This document shows, piece by piece, positions 32,690-43,472 of a stretch of DNA of 64,000 nt. How positions within the stretch are numbered: position 1 is the first letter of the stretch; every line of letters begins with the position of its first letter. The DNA is taken from contig NZ_JAADJV010000001.1 of the NCBI RefSeq assembly GCF_011684115.1, forward strand, positions 806,001 to 870,000, in the 5' to 3' direction. Made by a program: the position numbers and the translations under genes. The notes under the pieces were generated by a model. The model was not told the DNA's origin. It saw only the letters and a program-made list of their open reading frames with translations, and searched no databases. Origin of the DNA: Rahnella aceris. Its GTDB lineage: Bacteria; Pseudomonadota; Gammaproteobacteria; Enterobacterales; Enterobacteriaceae.

Positions 32690-34220
32690 TGATCGCCTCC
32701 GCAATTTGCGCTTCGCTGCTCTGGTGTGGGGCGAATTCCGCCACCAGTTCGCCTTTGCGCATCACCAGCACGCGGTGACTGTTGTAATAAGCTTCCGGGA
32801 TTTCATCGCAAATCATCAGCACCGCCATGCCGGACTCCGCCAGATCACGTGCGATGCGATAAATCCCTTCTTTGTTGGCGATATCGACACCCACCGTGGG
32901 GGAGTCGAGGATCAGGATATGCGGTTGCGTCGCCACCCATTTGGCGATAGCGATACGCTGCGCATTGCCGCCGGACAGGGTTTTCACTGGCAGGCCGCTG
33001 TCCGACACTTTAATGTTCAGATCACGGATCAGGTCTTTCACCACTGACGCTGCTTTGCGGTGATCCATCAGCCCTGCGCGGGTGTGCAACTTGTCGAAAA
33101 TCGACACCAGCGTGTTGTCGTAAATGGATTGCTCCATGATCAACCCTTGTGTCAGACGGTCTTCCGACACATAAGCAATACCGTGGCGGATAGCATCGCG
33201 GTTGCTGTGGAATTTCACCGCATTGCCGTTAACGCGGATTTCCCCGCTGTCCGGCTGGCTCATGCCAAACAGGCTCAGACACAGCTCGGTTCGCCCTGAA
33301 CCGAGCAGACCGATAATCGAGGTGATCTCGCCCTGACGCAGCGACAGCGAAATATCCTGATACTGACCTTTGCGGCTCAGGCGGCGGACTTCCAGCAGCG
33401 GCGTCACGTCTGCGGGCGCACGGTGCGGCAGATGACTGTAGGTAAAACGCTGTCCGGTCATCAGGAAGGCCAGCTCATTGCTGTCGAGTTCGCTGGCCGG
33501 ATAGGTGCCGACCAGTTTGCCGTCACGCATCACGCTGATACGGTCAGCGACTTCCATCACTTCATCAAGACGGTGGCTGACAAACACCACGCAAATACCG
33601 GCGGCTTTCAGCTCATTCACCACCCGCAGCAGACCGTTTACTTCGGTGCGGGTCAGTGAGGCGGTTGGTTCATCCATGATAACCAGACTGGCGTCAGCGG
33701 CGATTGCGCGGCATATTGCCACTAACTGACGGTCGGCGATCGACAGCTTTTCGACTTTACGATCCGGGTCCAGAGAGACGCCGACGCGTTGCATCGCCGC
33801 GACCGCTTTTTTGCGCATTGCCTCGCGATGTACCCAGAAATCGCCGCCCGGTAAATAACGGTGAATAGCGATATTTTCAGCCACCGATAAATTCGGGAAT
33901 AAAGATAAATCCTGATAAATAACCTGAATGCCGTAATAAGAAGAAAGTTGTGGCGTCAGGGTATGAAATAATTTCCCGTCGAGGGTAATCGCCGCCCCTT
34001 TTTCCGGCTGATAGACCCCGGAAATGACTTTAATAATGGTGCTCTTGCCGCAGCCATTCTGACCCGCGAGGCAATGCACTTCGCCTTTATTCAGCGTCAG
34101 GCTGACATTATCCAGCGCTAATACGCCGGGGAATTTTTTACTGATTTTTTCGAGGCTGATAAAGGCCTCAGCAGGGGCAGGGGACGTGCGCGAACTGGAC
34201 GACGGAGTGAGAGTATTCAT
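32682..34220 (-). CDS. Sugar ABC transporter ATP-binding protein with two ABC domains
   Basis: A 512-residue RbsA/XylG-type double ATPase. The first domain has Walker A 'GQNGCGKSTIIK', and 'LSIADRQLVAICRAI' with 'LVIMDEPTASLT'; the second has the degenerate 'GLLGSGRTE' P-loop usual in these proteins, 'LSGGNAQRIAIAKW' and 'ILILDSPTVGVDIANK'. The ATG at 34220 has AGGA at 8 bases; a GTG one codon earlier is an alternative. An ERIC element separates it from the binding-protein gene. It powers pentose- or related sugar import. Confidence 0.92.
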   Translation of the reverse strand: MNTLTPSSSSRTSPAPAEAFISLEKISKKFPGVLALDNVSLTLNKGEVHCLAGQNGCGKSTIIKVISGVYQPEKGAAITLDGKLFHTLTPQLSSYYGIQVIYQDLSLFPNLSVAENIAIHRYLPGGDFWVHREAMRKKAVAAMQRVGVSLDPDRKVEKLSIADRQLVAICRAIAADASLVIMDEPTASLTRTEVNGLLRVVNELKAAGICVVFVSHRLDEVMEVADRISVMRDGKLVGTYPASELDSNELAFLMTGQRFTYSHLPHRAPADVTPLLEVRRLSRKGQYQDISLSLRQGEITSIIGLLGSGRTELCLSLFGMSQPDSGEIRVNGNAVKFHSNRDAIRHGIAYVSEDRLTQGLIMEQSIYDNTLVSIFDKLHTRAGLMDHRKAASVVKDLIRDLNIKVSDSGLPVKTLSGGNAQRIAIAKWVATQPHILILDSPTVGVDIANKEGIYRIARDLAESGMAVLMICDEIPEAYYNSHRVLVMRKGELVAEFAPHQSSEAQIAEAING

Positions 34221-34237
34221 CACATTATCCTTACAAC

Positions 34238-34362
34238 ATACCCTTCATACTTCGCGCTGTGGATGCGTTGGCTGCACTCGCTCACCCGAATCACTTACTT
34301 ATGTAAGCTCATCGGGATTCACTCATTTGCCACCTTCCCACAACTCGAATTATTTAGGGTAT
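34238..34362. repeat. ERIC element
   Basis: A 125-bp imperfect palindrome bounded by ATACCCT and AGGGTAT. Its centre carries the ERIC core: CGCTCACCC, TTACTTATGTAAGCT and GGGATTCAC, the target regions of the standard ERIC typing sequences. It sits between the binding-protein and ATPase genes of the sugar operon, so it is transcribed within the operon mRNA. One edge lies 18 bp before the ATPase start codon. Confidence 0.9.
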
Positions 34363-34388
34363 AAGTTTTCAATGTCTGATTAGAAATT

Positions 34389-34420
34389 CAGATACGGCAC
34401 AGCAAACATCGCCGTATCTG
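34389..34420 (-). terminator. Intercistronic stem-loop after the binding-protein gene
   Basis: CAGATACGGC at 34389-34398 pairs perfectly with GCCGTATCTG at 34411-34420 (10-bp stem, 12-nt loop). On the minus strand only a weak T-rich tail follows, so partial termination or protection of the upstream mRNA 3' end is more likely than full stop. This would raise binding-protein expression over the other subunits. Confidence 0.6.
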
Positions 34421-34500
34421 TTTCTATTTGCCTGGTGTGGCGCTGGAGATAAATTTATCTCCGGTAAATATCCGGTAAATAAAAGCATTAAAAAGTTAAA

Positions 34501-35487
34501 TCAGAAGCCAAGTGATTTCGCATTCTCTGGTGTGACTTCCAGAATTTTATTAAAGCGGATCACATGCTTATCCATATCCACATCAGCTTTGCCCAGCCCG
34601 TCAATGCTCAGATCTTTAGTCACTTCTTTACCCTGCAACATCTGGTCAGCAACGGTGACTAAGGCGTAACCGGCATCTTTCGGATCCCACAACAGCACTT
34701 TCTTAATATCGCCACGCATCAGATAGGGCGCGGCCTGAGCTGGCATAGCGATACCGACAACGGCAATTTTATTTTTCGCACGTTTCTGCTGAACGGCCTG
34801 ACCGGCACCGATCGGGCCGAGCGAACCGAAACCGATAATCCCTTTCAGGTCAGGGTAGGTTTTCATTAAATCGAGCGTCGTGGAGTAAGACTTATCGATG
34901 TTTTCTGCGACCGGCAGGCGTGAAGTGACTTCATGCATGTCCGGGTATTTTTCTTTCTGATATTTAATGGCGGCATCAGCCCATGCGTTATGCAATGGCA
35001 CGGTCAGGGAACCGACATAAATCGCATAACCGCCTTTGCCGCCCATATCTTTCGCCAGCTCGTCCATATTGGCTTCGGCATATTTCTGGCTGTCGATGGT
35101 TTCGATATCCCACTGACCAATCTGCTGATCGGGAGATTCATGTGTTAACACCACGATGCCCTGATCACGGGCTTTTTTCAGCACCGGCTCCAGCACTTTG
35201 GCGTCGTTCGGTACCACGATAATGGCGTCGACTTTTTTGGCGATCAAATCTTCAATCACTTTGACCTGCTGTGCCGGATCCGGCGTGGATGCGCCTACCT
35301 GATAGGCGTTGACATCCAGCTTCTGCGCGGCTTCTTTTACGCCGACTTCCATGCGGGTGAACCAGGGAATACCGGTGACTTTAGCGACGACGGCAATGTC
35401 ATAGGGTTTGGCGGCGAACGACGGTGTTGTGAATAACATGCATGCTGAAACCACACATGCACTGACTAATGCGAGGTTAAATTTCAT
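34501..35487 (-). CDS. Sugar ABC transporter periplasmic binding protein (RhaS/LsrB-like)
   Basis: A 328-residue exported protein with a signal peptide ending near 'TPSFAA' (about residue 26) and the Peripla_BP_4 pattern 'IAVVAKVTGIPWFTRMEVGV' and 'EDLIAKKVDAIIVVPNDAKV'. The sequence is closest in style to rhamnose and autoinducer-2 binding proteins; with a pentulose kinase downstream a five- or six-carbon sugar or polyol is likelier. It is the first gene of the operon, downstream of a LacI/GntR-type palindrome. No regulator gene lies in the operon. Confidence 0.88.
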   Translation of the reverse strand: MKFNLALVSACVVSACMLFTTPSFAAKPYDIAVVAKVTGIPWFTRMEVGVKEAAQKLDVNAYQVGASTPDPAQQVKVIEDLIAKKVDAIIVVPNDAKVLEPVLKKARDQGIVVLTHESPDQQIGQWDIETIDSQKYAEANMDELAKDMGGKGGYAIYVGSLTVPLHNAWADAAIKYQKEKYPDMHEVTSRLPVAENIDKSYSTTLDLMKTYPDLKGIIGFGSLGPIGAGQAVQQKRAKNKIAVVGIAMPAQAAPYLMRGDIKKVLLWDPKDAGYALVTVADQMLQGKEVTKDLSIDGLGKADVDMDKHVIRFNKILEVTPENAKSLGF

Positions 35488-35701
35488 GTCTGTACCTTTC
35501 TTATGAGGTTCTGTTTTGGTGTAGGGAACGGATGGTGGTTATTTATTCCACATTCAGAGATTAACTTAAGGGGAAAGCTGTTTTCGCGTGGTCGTGAACG
35601 GAATGTGATCAAAGCCCTAAAATGTTAAATTAAGTGGTTTTATATGTAAAAATTAAGTTAATTAAAAATATAAAAACCATCATAGCTTGGGATTTGATAA
35701 A

Positions 35702-35715
35702 TGTTACCGATAACA
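35702..35715. promoter_or_regulatory. Candidate LacI-family-type operator
   Basis: TGTTACCGATAACA is a palindrome with 5-bp perfect arms (TGTTA/TAACA) around CCGA, a shape typical of LacI-family sites such as gluconate regulators. It lies about 215 bp upstream of the sugar binding-protein start codon. No cognate regulator gene is nearby. Confidence 0.35.
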
Positions 35716-35846
35716 ATTAAACAAAAAAATACCTAATATTTAACAAATAAGAAACATGAGAAAGTAATAACGGTCTTTTTTCTGAAAGAAAGACCGCGTG
35801 GTTTTTTTTATTTGCACAGACTGTGAGCAGCGTCACGGGACGCGGG

Positions 35847-35863
35847 TGCGCCAAAATCGTGCG
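35847..35863 (+). promoter_or_regulatory. NtrC-like site 1 upstream of astC
   Basis: TGCGCCAAAATCGTGCG resembles TGCACCA-N3-TGGTGCA in 11 of 14 positions. Its centre is about 280 bp upstream of the predicted astC start and 21 bp, two helical turns, from the next site. Confidence 0.5.
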
Positions 35864-35867
35864 CTGT

Positions 35868-35884
35868 TGCACCTTTATCTGGCA
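35868..35884 (+). promoter_or_regulatory. NtrC-like site 2 upstream of astC
   Basis: TGCACCTTTATCTGGCA keeps a near-perfect left half-site. Together with site 1 it forms a phased pair, the usual arrangement of an NtrC enhancer, about 260 bp upstream of the promoter. Confidence 0.45.
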
Positions 35885-36110
35885 TTGCTCTGCATTGAAG
35901 CGCGGGTGATCCGCGCCGGATCACAATCCTGCATAAAACATTCCACCCGAAATCAAAATATTTCCCTGCATACTCATTCTTGTGCCCTCGTTGCTGCAAA
36001 AGGGGATTTTTTCTTTTATTCATTTTTTATGCAATTAAAGTGAATAACAGGCGATATTAAGTGGTTGTTTTTTCTCGATGTCATTTTTTTTATTCACTTT
36101 TTTCCTTTGC

Positions 36111-36126
36111 TGGCATGAAGACTGCA
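36111..36126 (+). promoter_or_regulatory. Sigma-54 promoter of astC
   Basis: TGGCATGAAGACTGCA has GG (36112-36113) and GC (36124-36125) with exactly 10 bp between. Start of transcription near 36137 leaves a leader of about 165 nt before the astC ATG. E. coli astC is known to be sigma-54 and NtrC dependent. An ArgR-like half pair TGCAT-N4-ATTCT lies at 35967-35980, weak evidence for arginine control. Confidence 0.75.
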
Positions 36127-36303
36127 ATCTATGATGAGACTGAGTGAAATTATTTGTTAACTTTTAAATAACAAATTAGTAACTGCCATTTCTCGCCAGC
36201 GCGATTGCCCGCTAAATGTGCAAAAACATCGGAACCCGGTGCACTTCCTGTCTGTATGGGGGACGGGGGTGTGCACCCTGAAATCAGCGAAAAAGAGGTT
36301 TAT

Positions 36304-37524
36304 ATGGAACACCAACAGCAACCACAAAACGTCAGCCGCCAGAACTTTGATGACTGGATGGTGCCGGTTTATGCCCCGGCGGCGTTTATTCCTGTGCGTG
36401 GCGAAGGATCCTGGCTGTGGGATCAGACGGGTAAAGATTATGTCGATTTCGCAGGCGGGATTGCCGTGAATGCGCTGGGACATGCGCATCCGGAAATTCG
36501 TAAAACCTTGCATGAACAGGCGGATAAAGTCTGGCATCTGGGCAACGGTTACACCAACGAACCGGTGCTGCGTCTGGCGAAGCAACTGATCGACGCCACC
36601 TTTGCGGACAAAGTGTTTTTCTGTAACTCCGGCGCGGAAGCCAACGAAGCGGCGCTGAAACTGGCCAGGCTGTACGGTAATAAATCCGGCGGCGAAAAGA
36701 ATGAAATCATCGCCTTCAAAAACGCGTTTCATGGCCGCACGCTGTTTACGGTGACGACCGGCGGTCAGCCGAAATATTCAGAAGATTTTGCGCCTTTACC
36801 GCAGGCGATTACCCATCTGCCGTTTAACGATCTGGCCGCCGTTGCCAGCCAGATTTCTTCCCGCACCTGTGCCGTGATTGTCGAACCGATCCAGGGCGAA
36901 GGCGGTGTGGTACCGGCAGAGGCCGGTTTCCTGCAAGGTCTGCGTGAGCTGTGTGACAAACATCAGTCTGTGCTGATTTTCGATGAAGTACAGACCGGCG
37001 TCGGGCGTACCGGCGAGCTGTATGCGTATCAGCATTACGGCGTGGTGCCGGACATTCTGACCAGCGCCAAAGCGCTGGGTGGCGGTTTCCCGATTGGCGC
37101 GATGCTGACCACTGACCGCTATGCTGCGTTATTCCAGCCGGGCACGCACGGCACCACTTACGGCGGTAACCCGCTGGCGACGGCGGTGGCGGGCAAAGTC
37201 TTTGAGCTGATTAACACGCCGGAGGTGTTGTCCGGTGTGCAAAAGCGTCATCAGTGGTTTGCCGATGGTCTGAAACGCATCAATGACCGTTATAAGGTGT
37301 TCAGCGAAGTGCGCGGGCAGGGGCTGCTGATCGGCGCTGTGATGAGTGAACGGTATAAAGATCAGGCCAAACAGCTGAACACGCTGGCGGCAGAAGAAGG
37401 ACTGATCGCCCTGATTGCCGGGCCAAATGTACTGCGCTTTGCGCCATCACTGATTATTCCGGGCGCGGATATTGAAGAAGGGCTGAACCGCCTTGAGCGG
37501 GCTGTCGCGCGCCTGTGCGTGTGA
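36304..37524 (+). CDS. astC: Succinylornithine transaminase AstC
   Basis: A 406-residue class III aminotransferase of arginine catabolism, converting N2-succinylornithine and 2-oxoglutarate into N2-succinylglutamate semialdehyde and glutamate. '[14 protein letters not shown]', '[17 protein letters not shown]' and the pyridoxal lysine in '[16 protein letters not shown]' are present. The ATG at 36304 is chosen because GAGG lies 6 bases before it; the reading frame extends further upstream without a ribosome site. It is the first gene of the ast operon, with a sigma-54 promoter upstream. It could also act on acetylornithine, as relatives do. Confidence 0.95.
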   Translation: MEHQQQPQNVSRQNFDDWMVPVYAPAAFIPVRGEGSWLWDQTGKDYVDFAGGIAVNALGHAHPEIRKTLHEQADKVWHLGNGYTNEPVLRLAKQLIDATFADKVFFCNSGAEANEAALKLARLYGNKSGGEKNEIIAFKNAFHGRTLFTVTTGGQPKYSEDFAPLPQAITHLPFNDLAAVASQISSRTCAVIVEPIQGEGGVVPAEAGFLQGLRELCDKHQSVLIFDEVQTGVGRTGELYAYQHYGVVPDILTSAKALGGGFPIGAMLTTDRYAALFQPGTHGTTYGGNPLATAVAGKVFELINTPEVLSGVQKRHQWFADGLKRINDRYKVFSEVRGQGLLIGAVMSERYKDQAKQLNTLAAEEGLIALIAGPNVLRFAPSLIIPGADIEEGLNRLERAVARLCV

Positions 37525-37552
37525 TTCTTTGGGTTAAATGAGGTAGCGCATC

Positions 37553-40101
<2,549 letters not shown>

Positions 40102-40111
40102 GGAGACAGCA

Positions 40112-41455
40112 ATGTCTGGATGTGAAGCAAATTTTGACGGCTTAGTCGGGCCGACGCACCATTACGCGGGGCTGTCGTTTGGCAATGAAGCCTCGACTAA
40201 AAACCAGAATGCGGTGGCGAACCCGCGTCTGGCGGCAAAACAGGGCTTGCTGAAAATGAAATCGCTGGCCGATCTCGGTTTTGCACAGGGGATTTTGCCG
40301 CCGCATGAACGTCCGCATCTGAGCACATTGCGCAAAATGGGTTTTGGTGGCAGCGATCGCGAAGTGCTGACTAAGGCGCAGGCTTATTCGCCGCGTTTGC
40401 TGTCGTCACTGAGTTCGGCGTCTTCCATGTGGGTGGCGAATGCGGCCACGGTGTCGCCTTCGGCAGACAGTGCAGACGGGCGTGTGCATTTCACGGTTGC
40501 CAACCTGAATAATAAGTTTCACCGGGCCATTGAGGCAGAAACCACGTCTGCCATTTTACGCGCGACCTTCCATGCCGATAAATATTTTGCCCATCACGAT
40601 GCGCTGCCGCAGGTGGCGGCGCTGGGGGATGAGGGCGCGGCGAATCATAACCGGTTATGCGGTGAGTACGATAAACCCGGCGTACAGGTGTTTGTTTACG
40701 GACGCGACGGGCTGGCGACCGGCGACAACGAACCGGTGCGTTATCCGGCACGTCAGACCCGTTTAGCCAGTGATGCCGTAGCGCGTTTGCATCAGCTTGA
40801 TGAAAAGCGCACGGTGTTTATTCAGCAAAATCCGCAAGCCATCGACAGCGGCGTTTTTCATAACGACGTCATTTCTGTCAGCAACGGCAACGTGCTTTTC
40901 CATCACGAGCAGGCGTTTGTGAATTCAGGCAAAGCGCTGGAGGAAATTCGTCGCAAAATGGCGGCGCTTGAGCTGGATTTCCACCCGATTGAAGTGCCGC
41001 AGTCAAAAGTGTCTCTCGACGATGCGGTCGCGACGTATCTGTTTAACAGCCAGCTCCTGACCAAATCCGACGGCAAAATGATGCTGGTGGTGCCGGAAGA
41101 GTCCCGCCAGCACACCGGCGTCTGGACGTATCTTTCAGCACTGAAAGACAGCGGTGGCCCGGTTGATCAGATTGAAGTGTTTGATCTGCGTGAAAGCATG
41201 CGCAACGGCGGTGGCCCGGCGTGTTTGCGCCTGCGTGTCGCGCTCAACCGCAACGAACTTAATGCAATCAATGTGGCTTCGCTGATGAGTGACAGTCAGT
41301 TCACGCGGCTCAATACCTGGGTGGACACGCATTATCGTGACCGGATGCAGGCCAAAGATCTGGCCGATCCACAGCTTCTGACCGAAGTGCGTACTGCGCT
41401 CGACGAACTGACCAATATTCTCGGGCTGGGTGCGATTTATCCGTTCCAGCGCTGA
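40112..41455 (+). CDS. astB: N-succinylarginine dihydrolase AstB
   Basis: A 447-residue enzyme removing two ammonia and CO2 from succinylarginine to give succinylornithine. The sequence starts '[20 protein letters not shown]' and carries '[20 protein letters not shown]', '[13 protein letters not shown]' and '[16 protein letters not shown]' with the C-terminal cysteine of the amidinotransferase-like active site. The ATG at 40112 follows GGAG; the longer frame upstream runs inside astD and is not coding. This is the ammonia-releasing step of the operon. Confidence 0.96.
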   Translation: MSGCEANFDGLVGPTHHYAGLSFGNEASTKNQNAVANPRLAAKQGLLKMKSLADLGFAQGILPPHERPHLSTLRKMGFGGSDREVLTKAQAYSPRLLSSLSSASSMWVANAATVSPSADSADGRVHFTVANLNNKFHRAIEAETTSAILRATFHADKYFAHHDALPQVAALGDEGAANHNRLCGEYDKPGVQVFVYGRDGLATGDNEPVRYPARQTRLASDAVARLHQLDEKRTVFIQQNPQAIDSGVFHNDVISVSNGNVLFHHEQAFVNSGKALEEIRRKMAALELDFHPIEVPQSKVSLDDAVATYLFNSQLLTKSDGKMMLVVPEESRQHTGVWTYLSALKDSGGPVDQIEVFDLRESMRNGGGPACLRLRVALNRNELNAINVASLMSDSQFTRLNTWVDTHYRDRMQAKDLADPQLLTEVRTALDELTNILGLGAIYPFQR

Positions 41456-41475
41456 GCCATCACAGGAGTGAATGT

Positions 41476-42456
41476 ATGTTTGATTTACTGGCGACGACGC
41501 TTGCCGGTGATGCGGTGAAAGAACCTGCCGGACAAACCGAAACGCTGGACTGGCAATGGCGTGGTGAAGGCATTCTCGAGCTTTCACCGCGGCAGCCCTG
41601 CGAGGCGGCGGTGGTGATTTCCGCCGGTATTCACGGTAATGAAACTGCGCCGGTTGAACTGCTCAATCAACTGGTCAGCGAGTTGCTGTCAGGCGAAAGG
41701 CTGTTGCGGGTCCGGCTGCTGGTGTTACTGGGCAATCCGCCGTCAATGCGTGTCAATAAGCGGTTTGTGGAGGCTGACATGAACCGCATGTTCGGCGGGC
41801 GTCATGCGCGTTATACACCGAATGATGAAACCCGCCGGGCGCAGGAACTCGAACAGGTGATGGCGTTGTTTTACCGCAGTGCCACGGCGGCGGGAACCAC
41901 GCAGCGATTCCACTATGATTTGCACACGGCGATCCGCGGATCAAAACACGTGCGCTTCGGGCTGCTGCCTTTACAAAGTCGTCCGAAAAGCGAAGCGATG
42001 CTCGCCTGGCTCGACGCCGCCGGGCTGGATGCGCTGGTGCATCACCGTTCGCCGGGCGGTACTTTTACGCATTTCAGCAGCGATGTTTTTCAGGCCGACA
42101 GTTGCACGCTGGAACTGGGCAAAGCGCTGCCGTTCGGCAGTAACGATCACGCGCAGTTCACCGGTATCCGCCGCGCGCTGCAAACGCTGGTGAGTGGCGA
42201 ACCGATGCCTGCCCGTGACGCCGCCGCGCCGCTGGTGCATTACCGTGTGGTGCAGGATGTGATCCGGTCACAGGAAGATTTCGAGTTATTTGTCCCGGCA
42301 GATGCCCTGAATTTTACAGCGTTCAGGCAGGGGTTTGTCATTGCTAAAGAAAGCGGTAAAACCTACAAGGTTGAAGCAGAGGAAGAAGTCGTGTTATTCC
42401 CGAATCCGAATGTGGCGCTGGGGTTAAGGGCAGGGCTGATGCTGATGAAAATCTGA
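41476..42456 (+). CDS. astE: Succinylglutamate desuccinylase AstE
   Basis: A 326-residue zinc hydrolase releasing succinate and glutamate, the last step of the AST pathway. The metal motif is 'SAGIHGNETAPVELL' (His and Glu), with the third ligand in 'FHYDLHTAIRGS'; the family motif 'SCTLELGKALPFG' supplies the catalytic Glu. It follows astB by 20 bp and ends the operon before the REP-like repeat. Confidence 0.95.
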   Translation: MFDLLATTLAGDAVKEPAGQTETLDWQWRGEGILELSPRQPCEAAVVISAGIHGNETAPVELLNQLVSELLSGERLLRVRLLVLLGNPPSMRVNKRFVEADMNRMFGGRHARYTPNDETRRAQELEQVMALFYRSATAAGTTQRFHYDLHTAIRGSKHVRFGLLPLQSRPKSEAMLAWLDAAGLDALVHHRSPGGTFTHFSSDVFQADSCTLELGKALPFGSNDHAQFTGIRRALQTLVSGEPMPARDAAAPLVHYRVVQDVIRSQEDFELFVPADALNFTAFRQGFVIAKESGKTYKVEAEEEVVLFPNPNVALGLRAGLMLMKI

Positions 42457-42484
42457 TGAGTAAAAGCACCGCAGTAGCTGCAAA

Positions 42485-42603
42485 ACCCCCTCCCAACCTC
42501 CCCCTTCGCAGGGGGAGGAGCAGGGCAAAAACCCGCTTACGGTGCGCGCAGAGTAGAACGCGATCAGCTCCCTCCCCTGCGAAGGGGAGGGTCGGGGTGG
42601 GGT
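42485..42603. repeat. REP/MITE-like 37-bp inverted repeat
   Basis: Two 37-bp arms (42485-42521 and 42567-42603) are inverted copies of each other at about 80% identity, each containing its own palindrome (CTCCCC...GGGGAG around TTCGCA). The 45-bp centre is unrelated. This is the layout of dispersed extragenic palindromes (BIME-like). It lies 28 bp after astE, so it would form a very stable hairpin at the 3' end of the ast mRNA. Confidence 0.75.
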
Positions 42604-42660
42604 ATTAATGGCATCTCAGCCGCAACTCATTCCCTTTATCGGGATGCGTTGCACCAAAAG

Positions 42661-42695
42661 AAAAAGGGTCCTGATTTTCATCAGGACCCTTTTTC
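42661..42695 (-). terminator. Rho-independent terminator of first tRNA-Ser
   Basis: GGGTCCTGA pairs with TCAGGACCC around a 6-nt loop, flanked by A-run and T-run. It starts 7 bp beyond the tRNA 3' end on the minus strand. Confidence 0.85.
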
Positions 42696-42702
42696 TTTAA
42701 TT

Positions 42703-42792
42703 TGGCGGTGAGAGAGGGGTTCGAACCCTCGATACGATTTCTCGTATACACACTTTCCAGGCGTGCTCCTTCAGCCACTCAGACACCTCACC
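42703..42792 (-). tRNA. tRNA-Ser (GGA), copy 1
   Basis: A 90-nt tRNA of serine type with a long variable arm. The minus strand begins GGTGAGGTGTCTGAGTGG and ends CTCACCGCCA; the anticodon GGA is in a CTGGAAA loop and the variable arm is a 6-bp stem ATACGA/TCGTAT with a GAAA loop. It is closely related to E. coli serW/serX. Confidence 0.97.
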
Positions 42793-42945
42793 GTGTTCGT
42801 TACAGCGCGAGCGTTGCAACGGGGCGCTACTATAGGGAGACCGCCGCGAAGGGTCAAGAAAATTTTCAGCGTTTTGTGTCAGGCGCTCAGAGTCTGTTCG
42901 CCGGGAGAATGCCGTGGCTGGCGGATTTTGAAAGCGCCCAAAAAC

Positions 42946-42979
42946 AAAAAAGGCTCTGATTTTCATCAGAACCTTTTTT
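42946..42979 (-). terminator. Rho-independent terminator of second tRNA-Ser
   Basis: A stem formed by GGCTCTGA and TCAGAACC with a T-run on the minus strand, starting 8 bp after the tRNA 3' end. It resembles the first tRNA-Ser terminator in both stem and loop, as expected from duplication. Confidence 0.8.
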
Positions 42980-42987
42980 GTTTAATG

Positions 42988-43077
42988 TGGTGGAGAGAGA
43001 GGGGTTCGAACCCTCGATACGATTGCTCATATACACACTTTCCAGGCGTGCTCCTTCAGCCACTCAGACACCTCTCC
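42988..43077 (-). tRNA. tRNA-Ser (GGA), copy 2
   Basis: A 90-nt tRNA identical to copy 1 over most of its length, but with acceptor GGAGAGG...CTCTCCACCA in place of GGTGAGG...CTCACCGCCA, discriminator A in place of G, and a variable arm ATATGA/TCGTAT with a GCAA loop (one G-U pair). Both acceptors pair fully, so both copies look functional. Confidence 0.96.
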
Positions 43078-43472
43078 AGTCGTCGGCTGCACCGCAGTGC
43101 TGCTGACCGGCGCTAATGTAGGGAAAAGTCGCCTCACCGTCAACACTCTTTTGCAGGTTCCATGCCGTTTAGACAAACTTAGAGCAATCTGATGATTTAA
43201 AGAGCAAAAAATGCGTTAAGGATGAACAGCCGGTATCTGGTTGCATGGCGTGATTAAAATTGCTTATCAGAATGCATAAATAAGTAGAATTTTTGCATGA
43301 AAGCACAATTATCCCGCAAACACTTTTTGTTACGGCTAAATAGCAAGATATGTTGTGGTAATCATTCATGGTAGCGGTATAACAATGCACTCTGAAAAAA
43401 TGCTTCGCATAAGAACTGTACAAGTCATCCTTTGAAGCAGGGTTATTTATCACATAAGGGCAGGGGTTATTC
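43078..43472. other. A+T-rich gap before the POT transporter gene
   Basis: Nothing with coding potential was found in this 395-bp stretch; a minus-strand frame of 94 codons has low-complexity, Cys-rich translation and no ribosome site. It contains the tRNA-Ser promoter and the leader of the transporter gene, whose start codon is TTG. Confidence 0.5.

Noticed and set aside
35590..35616. TGTGATC near 35606 considered as a CRP site
   Set aside because: Only one half-site matches; no symmetric partner.
35798..36043. 81-codon frame in the ast control region
   Set aside because: No ribosome site or domain, and it overlaps the NtrC-like sites.
42702..42959. 85-codon plus-strand frame across tRNA-Ser copy 1
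   Set aside because: It is the reverse complement of the tRNA gene and its flank; this pattern is a known false gene.
43169..43453. 94-codon minus-strand frame before the POT gene
   Set aside because: A+T-rich random-like translation and no ribosome site.
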